Shown here one piece after another: positions 18,643 through 28,325 of a stretch of 56,100 nt of DNA. A program made the translations under genes and the position numbers. The stretch lies in NCBI GenBank assembly GCA_003138955.1, contig PLHP01000403.1:1487-57586 (forward strand). The letters are read 5' to 3'. Within the stretch, counting starts at the first letter, position 1; every line of letters begins with the position of its first letter. This stretch comes from Acidobacteriaceae bacterium (GTDB lineage: Bacteria; Acidobacteriota; Terriglobia; Terriglobales; Acidobacteriaceae). Below the pieces are notes generated by a model. It had not been told where the DNA came from, did no database searches, and saw nothing but the letters and a program-made list of their open reading frames with translations.

Positions 18643-20115
18643 TCAGTTCGGCAGGCTCACCCACACGCTCTTCACTTGCGTGTAACTCTCGAGCGCGTGC
18701 ACGCCCAGTTCGCGGCCGAATCCGCTCATCTTATAGCCGCCGAAAGGCGAGAGACTGCTGATCACGTTGTAGGTGTTCACCCAGACCGTTCCGGCTTTGA
18801 GCTTGCGAGCCATGGCATGGGCTCTGCCAACATCACGCGTCCACACCGCCGCCGCCAGCCCATAAAAGGTGTTGTTGGCGCGGGGCACAACTTCGTCCAT
18901 GTCTTTGAACCGGATGACCGAAAGCACCGGTCCAAAGATCTCCTCGCGCGCGATCTTCATGGAGTCGTTAACCCCGTCAAAGATGGTCGGATTGACGAAG
19001 TAGCCGCGCTTGGTGGGCTGGTCGCCTCCCGTTCGCAGCGTGGCTCCCTCGGCTTTGCCGGTCTTGATATAGCTCAGCACCTTGTTCAGGTGGTCCTCGG
19101 AAATCAAGGCCCCGATCTGGGTCGAAGGATCCATGGGGTCACCGACTTTCATCTTGCCGGCCTGTCCCACCAGTTTGTCCATGAACTGGTCGTACACCGA
19201 CTCCTGCAAGAACAGGCGCGATCCAGCACAGCAGACTTCACCCTGGTTCCAGAAGATGCCCATTAAGGAACCGGCGACGGCCGCGTCCAGGTCGGCGTCG
19301 GCGAAGACGATGTTGGGCGACTTGCCGCCCAGTTCGAGCGAGACCCGCTTCAGCGTCCCGGCCGCCTCGCGCATGATGGTTTGGCCGGTGATGTACTCGC
19401 CGGTGAAGGCGATCTTGTCCACGTCCGGATGGGTCACCAGAGCGGCTCCGGCGGTGGGCCCAAATCCCGGCAGCACGTTCACAACACCAGCAGGGATGCC
19501 CGCTTCCAGGCAGAGCTCGCCTAACCGCAACGCGGTTAGAGGTGTTTGTTCCGCGGGCTTCAGCACCACGGTGTTTCCGGTGGCCAGCGCCGCACCCAGT
19601 TTCCAGGCGGCCAGCAGCATGGGGAAGTTCCAGGCCACGATCAGGCCAACGACGCCGAGCGGTTCCCGCAGCGTGTAGTTGAGAAACGGCCCGGGGACAG
19701 GAATGGTTTCTCCGTGCACCTTGTTGGCCCAGCCGGCATAATATTCGATGCAGTCGGCGACCAGGGGAATGTCAATATTGCGCGCGTCGGAGATGGGTTT
19801 GCCGTTGTCCATCGTTTCCAGCTCGGCCAGATCATCGCGATGTTCCATGATCAGGTCGGCGAGCTTTGAGATGACCTTGCCCCGGTCGGTGGCGCTCATC
19901 TTGCTCCACGGCCCGTCCTCGAAAGCCTTGCGCGCTGCTTTGACCGCGAGATCCACGTCGGCCTTGTCGGCCTCGGCAACGGACGTGATGACTTCGCCGG
20001 TCGCAGGATTGAGGGTATCGAAACGCTTGCCCGAAACAGCCTCGCGCCATTGGCCGTCAATAAGAAGCTGGGTCGGACCGCTGTAGGTGGCGATGGGTCT
20101 GATTGCGGTTGCCAT
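18643..20115 (-). CDS. NAD-dependent aldehyde dehydrogenase (candidate arylacetaldehyde dehydrogenase)
   Basis: VSLELGGKSPNIVFADADLD, NQGEVCCAGSRLF, EEIFGPVLSVIRF, PFGGYKMSGFGRELG. Confidence 0.93.
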   Translation of the reverse strand: MATAIRPIATYSGPTQLLIDGQWREAVSGKRFDTLNPATGEVITSVAEADKADVDLAVKAARKAFEDGPWSKMSATDRGKVISKLADLIMEHRDDLAELETMDNGKPISDARNIDIPLVADCIEYYAGWANKVHGETIPVPGPFLNYTLREPLGVVGLIVAWNFPMLLAAWKLGAALATGNTVVLKPAEQTPLTALRLGELCLEAGIPAGVVNVLPGFGPTAGAALVTHPDVDKIAFTGEYITGQTIMREAAGTLKRVSLELGGKSPNIVFADADLDAAVAGSLMGIFWNQGEVCCAGSRLFLQESVYDQFMDKLVGQAGKMKVGDPMDPSTQIGALISEDHLNKVLSYIKTGKAEGATLRTGGDQPTKRGYFVNPTIFDGVNDSMKIAREEIFGPVLSVIRFKDMDEVVPRANNTFYGLAAAVWTRDVGRAHAMARKLKAGTVWVNTYNVISSLSPFGGYKMSGFGRELGVHALESYTQVKSVWVSLPN

Positions 20116-20184
20116 TGGTACCTCCTATTTGGATTCTGCGAGTATAGAACTTGCGCTCCGCTACGGAAACAATCTCCGTCTCCA

Positions 20185-23100
20185 TCACCAGGAGATCTTC
20201 AATCCAAACTGAAGCTCCCGCGGAGAATAGGCCTGGGTTGACTTGCCAAAGGTGGAGAAGACTGGATTCGGGATCAGGCCGGCGACCCCCAAGTCCCCGT
20301 CCGGCAAGTACAGGTTGACCCGGTTGAAGGTGTTGAAAGCCTCCGCCCGGAACTGGATTTTTCCCTGCTCTCCGAGGAGCCGCGCTTTGAAGTTGCGTAC
20401 CAGGGAGAGGTCTGCGCCCTCATAGTTGGGACCACAGAATGTGTTGCGCCCCAGGGTCCCGTTGGTATTCGGCGCCGGTGTGGGGAAAGCCGAGGGCTGA
20501 AACAGTCCATTCACGTAAGCGTGCGGCGACTTGCAGCCGACGCTATTGCCAAAGGCCGGCGTGTCGGGGCGATCATAGGCGTTGCCGGTGGGAGGCGCTT
20601 GCGCTGCCCCACCGCCGTCTCCGTTGTAATCGAGGACCGAGTTAAAAACGGTGAAAGGCCGGCCGGATTCGTAAGAAAAAATTGTGTTGATCTGCCAGCC
20701 GCCGGCCAGGGCGCGAACGACCGGACCATGCTTGGACATCTGGCCGACTTCCCAGACCCCGTTGGCGGTCAGGCGATGGCGGATGTCGAAGCTGGAACGT
20801 CCATAGTCCAAGCGGGGTTTCGAAGCATCCATGGTGCCGTTGTAGCCGGTCCCCGCGCCAATGAAGTCCCCGGCATTGGCGTCGTCCTGGATGTCGAGCA
20901 CCTTGCCGTAGGTATAGCTGGTTTGCAGGAGGTAGCCGTGGCTGAACTGTTTCTTCAACTGCACCGAACCGCCGTTGTAGTTGGAAGACCCGGTCGTGGT
21001 GAGGTAATCCAAGGTTGACAGATTCGGTTCTGCCAAAAGACAGTTCGGAGCATTTCCTAAAATGCACGGCACAGCGGGCGGGAGCCCGCCGGTCACGCGG
21101 TTGGGATTATTCGTAAAACTGAGGCGGTGTCCCTGGTTTCCGGAGTAACTTAACTCGAGCATCCAGCTACTGGCCAGTTCGTACTGCAGAGTGAGGTGCC
21201 ACTGCTCGACGTAGGGAGTTTTCAAGTGCTGGTCAATGGCCATCACTTCCGCGGAAAGGCAGCCGTTTGGCCGGGTTGGATCCAGCATGCCACTCGCGTT
21301 AAGCCCTCCCCCATAAGGCACCCCTCCGACGGCCGGAGGAAGTACGGGAGGATTTTGGAAAACATTCGCGACCGTGTAATCGGGCATGGGGCAATTTGTC
21401 AGTCCGGGCACGGCCAAGGCGAAAGCGCTATAGGGAGGAGTGAAGCGGGCGGGCTCGCTTAGGAGGTCGTTGTGGAGGCGGTCATAGTTGATCGCCCAGG
21501 CGCCACGCACGGAGAACTTCCCGTTGCCCATTGGGTCCCAGGCCAGTCCCAGGAGAGGGGCATAATTCCGATAATTCGGTTGGTAGAGCTGGCCCTGCTT
21601 GCCGAGTGTAGCGCCGGCCAGTTGCTCCTGGAGCGTGTTTCCCGATCCTAAGGTCATGCCCGCCTGTTTGCCGTCGGTTTCCTGGATTACTCCAAAGTAC
21701 TCCCACCGCAGTCCAGCGTTGATGGTCAGGTTCTTGCGAGGCTTCCAGTCATCCTGGAAGAACCAGGCAAAGTCACGCCGGCGGAAGTGGCGCTGATCGT
21801 TAGGACTCGACATGATGCTGAGCCCTGTTGTGGGATCGATTTGCGCTTCGTAAGCGAAAGGGCTATCTGTGACGAAGGCTGCCAGGTTTGTGAAAACGTA
21901 GGCACCGCGCCCGGCGGCATCAAACGTGCTGGCCTCCAGATCATGGTTGTATTCCACGCCCATCTTTATGCCGTGCCGTCCACGGGTGACTAAGAAGTTG
22001 TCCTTGAAGTTGAAAGCGTTATTGGTAAAGTCAATGGGGACAAACCAGTCGGAACCGAAACCCAGGGTCAAGTCGTTGAGGAAGAAATTGGGAACGTTGC
22101 TGGGGAAGGCATTGGTAGAAGCTCGATTGCGCAGGTAGCCGAAGCGGAAATCGTTCAAAAGGTTTTGGCCAAAAAGGTGGGTGTAGCCGACGGCCAGGTT
22201 GCCAATGAAACCATCGCCCGGACGCCGGAAGCCGCGCATGATGCGTCCTAATCCCCCGTAGGTGGTAAGTTCGCCGGCGCCGTTGCTTCGGGGATAGTCT
22301 CCTACCCAACGCACGAAAACTTTGTCGTTGACACGAAAATCATGGTCGATTTTCGCGTCGTACTGGTCGGTCGTGTTGTGATTGATGGCTTGGCCGGCTC
22401 CGATGCCGATATCGGGAACGCCTCCAGGCTGGATGCCCACGTTCACGCCCGTGCCCGGCAGGATGTACGAAGGGCCGGGAAAGTTCTGGAACAAGTAGTT
22501 GGCAACGCTGTTGGGAAAATTGGCGGCCACATAGCTCCGCAGTTGCGGCGTTTCCACCTGCACATCGCGAGTGGTCCCGCGTGCCTCACGGAAGCCTTCG
22601 TAGGCTAGGAACCAGAATGTTTTGTCCTTGCGGATGGGGCCGCCCACAGTAAATCCGAACTGGTTTTGGTTAACCACGGAAGGCGTGGCGAGGTCGAAAT
22701 AATTGCGGGCATTGAGCGCCGTATTGCGGGCAAACTCCCACATTGAACCGTGGATGTTGTTAGTGCCGGACTTGGTGGCCACGTTGATGTCCGCCCCGAA
22801 ATTCCGTCCGAACTCGCGGGGGAAATCGTTGGTGGAAACCTGGAACTCCTGGACCGCGTCGAGGATGGGCGCAACCGCGGGAATTCCACCGAGCCCATTA
22901 TCGTTGTTGGGCACGCCGTCCAGCATGAAATTGGCGGAGCGAATGTTCTTCCCGTACGAGATGAAACCCATGTCATAGACCGAGTTGTTGTAGTAGGTGG
23001 GCATGAGAATACGGGTGGGCGCTGTGCCCGGCTCCAGCACCGGCAACTGGTAAATGTTGCGGTTCACCAGCGGCAGCTCCTCGACCTGCTTCTCCTCGAC

Positions 23101-23529
23101 GATATTCGTCGTGCTCGCCTCCTCGGTATTGACGAGCACCGGCCTGTCTTCAACTTCGACCGTCTCTTTCACCATGCCCACGCTTAGCGTCAGATCCACG
23201 CGCGAGGCTTCTCCCACGTGCAGCGTCACGTTGCTGGTGACGGTCGTCTTGAACCCCGCTTTTTCCGCGCGGACTTCATAGATCGCGGCCGCCAGGTCGG
23301 AGATGCGATACAGGCCGTCAGCGGTGGTGACATCGGACCGGGTCTGGTTGGTGGCGAGGTTGCGCAGGGTCACGGTGGCGCCCTCGATGGAGGCGCCTCC
23401 CTGGTCCCGCACGCCGCCCACCAGCGTGGCGCTGGTCAGTTGGGCGTAGCTGGCGCCGGTGAAGACGAGAACGGCGATGATTAGCCCAGCACAAAAACGG
23501 CGGCAATCAGAGCGCAGTTGCGGTTTCAT
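20185..23529 (-). CDS. CarboxypepD_reg / TonB-dependent receptor-type outer-membrane protein (Oar-like)
   Basis: Signal peptide; GGVRDQGGASIEGATVTLRNLATNQTRSDVTTADGLYRISDL; plug and long beta-barrel; terminal LQFGLKISW. Confidence 0.9.
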   Translation of the reverse strand: MKPQLRSDCRRFCAGLIIAVLVFTGASYAQLTSATLVGGVRDQGGASIEGATVTLRNLATNQTRSDVTTADGLYRISDLAAAIYEVRAEKAGFKTTVTSNVTLHVGEASRVDLTLSVGMVKETVEVEDRPVLVNTEEASTTNIVEEKQVEELPLVNRNIYQLPVLEPGTAPTRILMPTYYNNSVYDMGFISYGKNIRSANFMLDGVPNNDNGLGGIPAVAPILDAVQEFQVSTNDFPREFGRNFGADINVATKSGTNNIHGSMWEFARNTALNARNYFDLATPSVVNQNQFGFTVGGPIRKDKTFWFLAYEGFREARGTTRDVQVETPQLRSYVAANFPNSVANYLFQNFPGPSYILPGTGVNVGIQPGGVPDIGIGAGQAINHNTTDQYDAKIDHDFRVNDKVFVRWVGDYPRSNGAGELTTYGGLGRIMRGFRRPGDGFIGNLAVGYTHLFGQNLLNDFRFGYLRNRASTNAFPSNVPNFFLNDLTLGFGSDWFVPIDFTNNAFNFKDNFLVTRGRHGIKMGVEYNHDLEASTFDAAGRGAYVFTNLAAFVTDSPFAYEAQIDPTTGLSIMSSPNDQRHFRRRDFAWFFQDDWKPRKNLTINAGLRWEYFGVIQETDGKQAGMTLGSGNTLQEQLAGATLGKQGQLYQPNYRNYAPLLGLAWDPMGNGKFSVRGAWAINYDRLHNDLLSEPARFTPPYSAFALAVPGLTNCPMPDYTVANVFQNPPVLPPAVGGVPYGGGLNASGMLDPTRPNGCLSAEVMAIDQHLKTPYVEQWHLTLQYELASSWMLELSYSGNQGHRLSFTNNPNRVTGGLPPAVPCILGNAPNCLLAEPNLSTLDYLTTTGSSNYNGGSVQLKKQFSHGYLLQTSYTYGKVLDIQDDANAGDFIGAGTGYNGTMDASKPRLDYGRSSFDIRHRLTANGVWEVGQMSKHGPVVRALAGGWQINTIFSYESGRPFTVFNSVLDYNGDGGGAAQAPPTGNAYDRPDTPAFGNSVGCKSPHAYVNGLFQPSAFPTPAPNTNGTLGRNTFCGPNYEGADLSLVRNFKARLLGEQGKIQFRAEAFNTFNRVNLYLPDGDLGVAGLIPNPVFSTFGKSTQAYSPRELQFGLKISW

Positions 23530-23819
23530 CCCCTGCTCCTCTCCCGGAAACGATGCTATGAGTCCGGTTTAATTTCTTTGCCTATCCAAGAGAGGCGGGC
23601 TGAGCGACCGCGGTCCGCGCTGCTTCGCACGGAAAACTCGCGCTGCGGCCGTCCCCGCTATCTATTACATTTTCTTCACGCCAGCGTGATCGGGCGTAAT
23701 GCTATAATCGTTTCCCGCTGTTGTCAAGGTCATTTATCACGGTCCATACGGCTTGGAATTTGTGGTAAAGTTGCCGGCCAGTTCGTGATTCTTGTGACAG
23801 CGCGCGCACGAACGCAGCC

Positions 23820-24716
23820 ATGAACGCACGTAGAGCCATCTTCGAAATCTACCTTGACTACGTGCAGTACTACGGCGGCTCCATCCGCTTGCGGAGCCTG
23901 CTCGCTCTGGGCCAAGAACTGGGACTGACCACGACCGCGCTGCGCGCCGCCCTGTGCCGGCTCTGCCGCCAGGGATGGCTGCAGGCTTCGTCTCGGCGAA
24001 AACAGAGCTTTTATGCGTTGACGGAAATGGGCCTGGAACGCGTCGAAGAAGCGGCGCCCAGAATTTTTTCTCCCCATGTGGAAAAGTGGGACGGCCAATG
24101 GACGATGCTGACCTACTCTCTGCCGGAGAAGCTTCGCCCCCATCGCGACCGGCTGCGGCGTGAGTTGACTTGGTTGGGCTTCGGTCCGCTTCTGCCTTCG
24201 GTCTGGATTAGTCCGCGTCCCGTCGTCGAATTGACTCTGCGCCACCTGGGTCAGCGCCAGTTAGACGGTTTCGTGCATTTATTCCGAGCTCGCCACGTGA
24301 ATTCTCTGGCTTATGACGAACTGGCGGAAAAGTGCTGGAACCTGAAAACCGTGCAGAAGCAGTACGTGAAGTTCACCCGGCACTGGGAGCCGGAGTGGCA
24401 GAAGTTTCAGGCCCGTTTCAACGCCGGCGATCCGCCGAACGAGAGCGTCTGCTTCGCTAGCAAGATGCGCCTGCTACACGAATACGGGAAGTTTTTGCAC
24501 ATTGATCCCGGCTTGCCCTCTGAACTTTTGCCGGCGGGCTGGCCCGGGACAACCGCCTGGCGAGTGTTCCGTGAATGTCACCTCCTGCTGGCGGAAAGGG
24601 CACTGAACTTTTTCGACCGGCACTTCGAGGGACCGCCGGAGACGCAACCGCAGCAGAACGAAGGCCGCCAGAAAGCTCTGCACAACGTGTATGAAAGCTC
24701 TGCACAACGTGTATGA
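23820..24716 (+). CDS. PaaX-like transcriptional regulator
   Basis: IFEIYLDYVQYYGGSIRLRSLLALGQELGLTTTALRAALCRLCRQGWL; FGPLLPSVWISPR. Confidence 0.88.
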   Translation: MNARRAIFEIYLDYVQYYGGSIRLRSLLALGQELGLTTTALRAALCRLCRQGWLQASSRRKQSFYALTEMGLERVEEAAPRIFSPHVEKWDGQWTMLTYSLPEKLRPHRDRLRRELTWLGFGPLLPSVWISPRPVVELTLRHLGQRQLDGFVHLFRARHVNSLAYDELAEKCWNLKTVQKQYVKFTRHWEPEWQKFQARFNAGDPPNESVCFASKMRLLHEYGKFLHIDPGLPSELLPAGWPGTTAWRVFRECHLLLAERALNFFDRHFEGPPETQPQQNEGRQKALHNVYESSAQRV

Positions 24717-24737
24717 AAGCTCTGCACAACGTGTATG
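24672..24737. repeat. Three perfect tandem copies of a 22-bp repeat (AAAGCTCTGCACAACGTGTATG)
   Basis: Copies at 24672-24693, 24694-24715 and 24716-24737, read directly. Confidence 0.98.
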
Positions 24738-24757
24738 GAACTGGCGCAACTTACCCT

Positions 24758-25534
24758 ATGGAGGCTAGCGACGTGCAACTCGAGACCATGCGCTGTGAAG
24801 TCAAAGGCCCGGTCGCTCATGTCACCTTGAACCGCCCGGATGTCTTGAACGCGATGAACGTGCAATGGGCCCATGATTTTCTGGCCATCGCGGAAAACCT
24901 GCAACGGAATGTGCAAGTGACACTCGTGGTCATCCGCGGCGGCGGCCGCGCGTTTTCCAGCGGCATTGACCTGAAGGTACTTTCCCGCCGCGAGTTCTCA
25001 ATGGAGTGGTTCCGGGTTTACGAACGGGGTCTGCGGGCCATGGAGACCATGGATAAGGTGGTCATCTCCGCCATCCACGGCTATTGCATCGGCGGCGGAC
25101 TGCAGGTCGCCCTGGCCAGTGACATCCGGATTGTCGCCGAGGGCACAAAGTTCGGACTCACCGCCGTCAAAGAGTGCCTGGTTCCCGGCATGGGAACCTA
25201 CCGTCTGGCCCGCTTCATCGGCCCGGGACGCGCCAAGCGCATTATCCTTTCCGGAGAGTTCATTGATGCCCAGGAAGCGAATGCCATGGGATTGATTGAT
25301 TACCTGGTGCCGCAAGCGGACTTCGACAAGCGCGTGGCGGAAATCACCCAGGTCTATCTGAATGCCGCGTCCGAGGGACAGCGTCAGGCCAAACGCTTGG
25401 TGAACTTGGCCTTCGACCTGGAGTGGGCTGAGTTTCTCGAGAAATACATCGAGGCCCAGGCCGCGGCCTTGGCCTCAGAACAACATGAGGAGGCGATGGC
25501 AGCATTTCGCGAAAAGCGCGAGCCACGATTTTGA
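24758..25534 (+). CDS. Enoyl-CoA hydratase/isomerase family protein
   Basis: VAHVTLNRPDVLNAMN, GGGRAFSSGIDLK, ISAIHGYCIGGGLQVALASDIRI; upstream in-frame Met at 24713 lies inside the tandem repeat. Confidence 0.88.
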   Translation: MEASDVQLETMRCEVKGPVAHVTLNRPDVLNAMNVQWAHDFLAIAENLQRNVQVTLVVIRGGGRAFSSGIDLKVLSRREFSMEWFRVYERGLRAMETMDKVVISAIHGYCIGGGLQVALASDIRIVAEGTKFGLTAVKECLVPGMGTYRLARFIGPGRAKRIILSGEFIDAQEANAMGLIDYLVPQADFDKRVAEITQVYLNAASEGQRQAKRLVNLAFDLEWAEFLEKYIEAQAAALASEQHEEAMAAFREKREPRF

Positions 25535-25614
25535 GGGGGAGAAGTCCGGAAAACACGGGAATCGAAGGCCTAGCGGGAAACCAGACAAGGTGTGCCGGCC
25601 GCCGCGTGTTCCAA

Positions 25615-25818
25615 TCACGCGTTCGCCAAGCCGAATCCCGCCTCCAGCGCTCGCCGGTTGATTTCCTGCGTCCCTTCGTGGCCTTGCTCGTCGCACCAGA
25701 GCAACGCTGGACGCGCCGCGTCGCGCGCGTGCCGGTCCACAACGTCGGTTGCGAAGTTGAAGCGCTCCGGCAAATTCCAGCGGAAGTTGTTGTACAGCTC
25801 AAGGTATGGGTCGCTCAC
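25615..25818 (-). pseudogene. N-terminal 67-aa fragment of an AMP-forming acyl-CoA synthetase
   Basis: MSDPYLELYNNFRWNLPERFNFATDVVDRHARDAARPALLWCDEQG...TQEINRRALEAGFGLANA* is the usual N-terminus, then stops. Confidence 0.6.
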
Positions 25819-25824
25819 ATGGCC

Positions 25825-27537
25825 TCACGCAGTTTCGATCTTTGCCGCGGCCTCCAATCCCAGTTCTTCCGTGGACACCTGCCGCATCTTGAATTTCTGG
25901 ATCTTCCCGGTGACTGTCATCGGGAACGAATCCACGACTTTCACGCACCGGGGAATCTTGTAGGCCGCGATCTTGCCCTCGCAGTACTTGCGGATGTCCT
26001 CCGGGGAGAGTTTTGCGCTGGCTTCCAGCTTTACCCACGCCACAACCTGCTCGCCATATTTCCCGTCGGGCACGCCGATCACCTGCACGTCGCTGACGCC
26101 GGGACAAGTGTACAGAAACTCTTCGATCTCGCGCGGGTAGATGTTCTCGCCACCGCGGATGATCACATCCTTGGCCCGGCCCGTGATCTTGCAGTAGCCA
26201 TTGACGTCCATGGTGGCGAGGTCGCCGCTGTGCAGCCAGCCGCCGCGATCAATAGCCTTCTGGGTCGCTTCCAGGTTCTTGTAGTATCCCTTCATCACCA
26301 AATATCCACGCGTGCACAGCTCGCCCGGAGTCCCGCGGGGCACGATCTCCCCGCTGATGACGTCCACGATCTTGACTTCCGTATGCGGTAGGGGCTTGCC
26401 TACGGTGGTCACGCGCAGCTCCAGCGGGTCGTCCACCGTGGTTTGCGTGATCACCGGAGAAGACTCCGTCAACCCGTAGGCAATGGTCATTTCTTTCAGG
26501 TGCATCAACTGCACCACGCGCTTCATCACCTCAATGGGACAGGGTGAACCGGCCATGATGCCCGTGCGCAGCGTGCTCAGGTCGAAGCGCGCAAACTGCG
26601 GATGGTCCAGTTCGGCAATGAACATGGTGGGCACGCCGTGCAGCGCGGTACAGCGTTCGGCCTCGACCGCCGCAAGCGTCGCGAGCGGATCGAAGAAGGC
26701 CGCAGGAATGACCATGGTGGCGCCACTCACCACGCAACCCATATTGCCCAACACCATGCCGAAGCAGTGGTAGAAAGGCACGGGGATGCACAGCCGGTCC
26801 CGGTGGGTGAGCTTCATGGCTGCGGCGATCAGCAGCCCGTTGTTGACGATATTGTGATGGCTGAGCGTGGCGCCTTTTGGGAATCCTGTGGTGCCGGATG
26901 TGTACTGGATGCTGATGGGATCGTCGAATGACAGCGAGGCCTCGCGCTGCCGCAGTTCCTCCTCCGGCACGCTGCGGCCCATTTCGCGCAGCTCGTCCCA
27001 AGCGAACATCCCAACCTGCCTACCCTCCCCGATAAAAACAAGGTTCTTGAGATGGGGCAAAGGGGCCGAGCGCAGTTCGCCCGGTCTGGCTGTCGCCAGC
27101 TCCGGACAGAGACCATGCACGATAGCAACGTAGTCAGCATCGCGGAACCCCTGGCTCATGAGGAGGGTGCTGCACTCGGACTGGCGTAACACGTACTCCA
27201 GTTCGAAAGCGCGGTTGGCAGGGTTGATGTTGACGAGAATGGCGCCAATCTTGGCGGCGGCAAACTGCGTGACCACCCATTCGGCACAGTTCGTCGTCCA
27301 GATCCCGATCCGGTCTTCCTTCTGAATGCCCAGCTGCAGCAGGCCTCGCGCCAACAGTTCCACTTCTTCCAGGAACTGCCGATAGGTATAGCGACGCATT
27401 TGGTGCCGGACCACCAGTGCGTCCCGATCGGGATAGGAGCGGGCGGAAACATCGAGCACCTCTCCGATCGAACGGCCGAGCAGCGGGATGTCTCCCGTGC
27501 CGTGGGCGTAGCTGCGTTCTCTGGTCACTTCCGCCAT
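25825..27537 (-). CDS. AMP-forming fatty-acyl-CoA synthetase
   Basis: QYTSGTTGFPKGATLSHHN, AYGLTESSPVI, GWLHSGDLATMDVNGYCKITGRAKDVIIRGGENIYPREIEEFL, MTVTGKIQKFKMR. Confidence 0.93.
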   Translation of the reverse strand: MAEVTRERSYAHGTGDIPLLGRSIGEVLDVSARSYPDRDALVVRHQMRRYTYRQFLEEVELLARGLLQLGIQKEDRIGIWTTNCAEWVVTQFAAAKIGAILVNINPANRAFELEYVLRQSECSTLLMSQGFRDADYVAIVHGLCPELATARPGELRSAPLPHLKNLVFIGEGRQVGMFAWDELREMGRSVPEEELRQREASLSFDDPISIQYTSGTTGFPKGATLSHHNIVNNGLLIAAAMKLTHRDRLCIPVPFYHCFGMVLGNMGCVVSGATMVIPAAFFDPLATLAAVEAERCTALHGVPTMFIAELDHPQFARFDLSTLRTGIMAGSPCPIEVMKRVVQLMHLKEMTIAYGLTESSPVITQTTVDDPLELRVTTVGKPLPHTEVKIVDVISGEIVPRGTPGELCTRGYLVMKGYYKNLEATQKAIDRGGWLHSGDLATMDVNGYCKITGRAKDVIIRGGENIYPREIEEFLYTCPGVSDVQVIGVPDGKYGEQVVAWVKLEASAKLSPEDIRKYCEGKIAAYKIPRCVKVVDSFPMTVTGKIQKFKMRQVSTEELGLEAAAKIETA

Positions 27538-27563
27538 GCATCTCTCCCATCTTCAGCCTTGCT

Positions 27564-28325
27564 TCAGGCTTCGAAATGAGCGGCTGCTTCTTCCATGGGC
27601 GTTGCTTGCGCAATCAAAAATTCTACGATTTCTTCGTGCCGTGCCTGCGGCTTCTCTTCCAGGATCCGAGCCACGCGGGCAGTGATGTGGGCAGCGGCAA
27701 AACTGTGCCCTTGTAAGTTGAAGCTTTGCGGGCGTCCTGGCAGCGGGCATGGACTGGGATGGGCGCGGAACGGCACGGCCTCGTCAGGGCAATAGAAGTG
27801 CTCGTCCCAGGCACACCGCTGGTCTCCCGCGACTGCGATCACGTTGGCGAAACTGGCCGGGAACCACTCTCGCTCCTCGTCCCCCGCAGCCGCCACCAGA
27901 ACCATGCCGCGCCCGATGGCTTCATTACAGGCGTCCTGCAATACCTCCCGGTGCTCCGCCCGCTCCGTTCCCAGGCTGATGTTCACCGCGTGCATACCGT
28001 GCTCGAGCGCCCAGCGAATCGCCGCCGCCACGACTGCAGCCTGTGTCCGCAATTCCCGGTCAAAAACTCTCACGGCGTACAGTTCAACTTCTGGCGCCTT
28101 GGCGCGGATCACGCCGGCAACGGCCGTCCCGTGACCCAGCAGGTCGCGAAAATCCGGATCGAACTCCAGGCTGCCATCTCCGTGCCGGCGGACGTGAACC
28201 CCGCCTGCGACCTCGCGCACGTGCGAGTGAAGGGCGTTGATCCCGCTGTCCAGGACTGCAACTCGCACGCCCTGGCCGCCCTTGTTCGGCGGGCCAATTC
28301 CGGCTGACCGGTCCCGATGGTTCAC
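27564..28325 (-). CDS. qhpE: Subtilisin-like protease, QhpE-like (leader removal from gamma subunit)
   Basis: VRVAVLDSGIN, DLLGHGTAVAGVI, SFAAAHITARVARIL; no signal peptide; ATGA overlap with the qhpF stop. Confidence 0.85.
   Translation of the reverse strand: MNHRDRSAGIGPPNKGGQGVRVAVLDSGINALHSHVREVAGGVHVRRHGDGSLEFDPDFRDLLGHGTAVAGVIRAKAPEVELYAVRVFDRELRTQAAVVAAAIRWALEHGMHAVNISLGTERAEHREVLQDACNEAIGRGMVLVAAAGDEEREWFPASFANVIAVAGDQRCAWDEHFYCPDEAVPFRAHPSPCPLPGRPQSFNLQGHSFAAAHITARVARILEEKPQARHEEIVEFLIAQATPMEEAAAHFEA

Noticed and set aside
23703-23708. TATAAT hexamer upstream of the PaaX-like gene
   Set aside because: Perfect -10-like sequence but no credible -35 at 16-18 bp spacing; not enough to call a promoter.
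25531-26391. 286-aa + strand ORF
   Set aside because: Antisense to the fatty-acyl-CoA synthetase C-terminal region.
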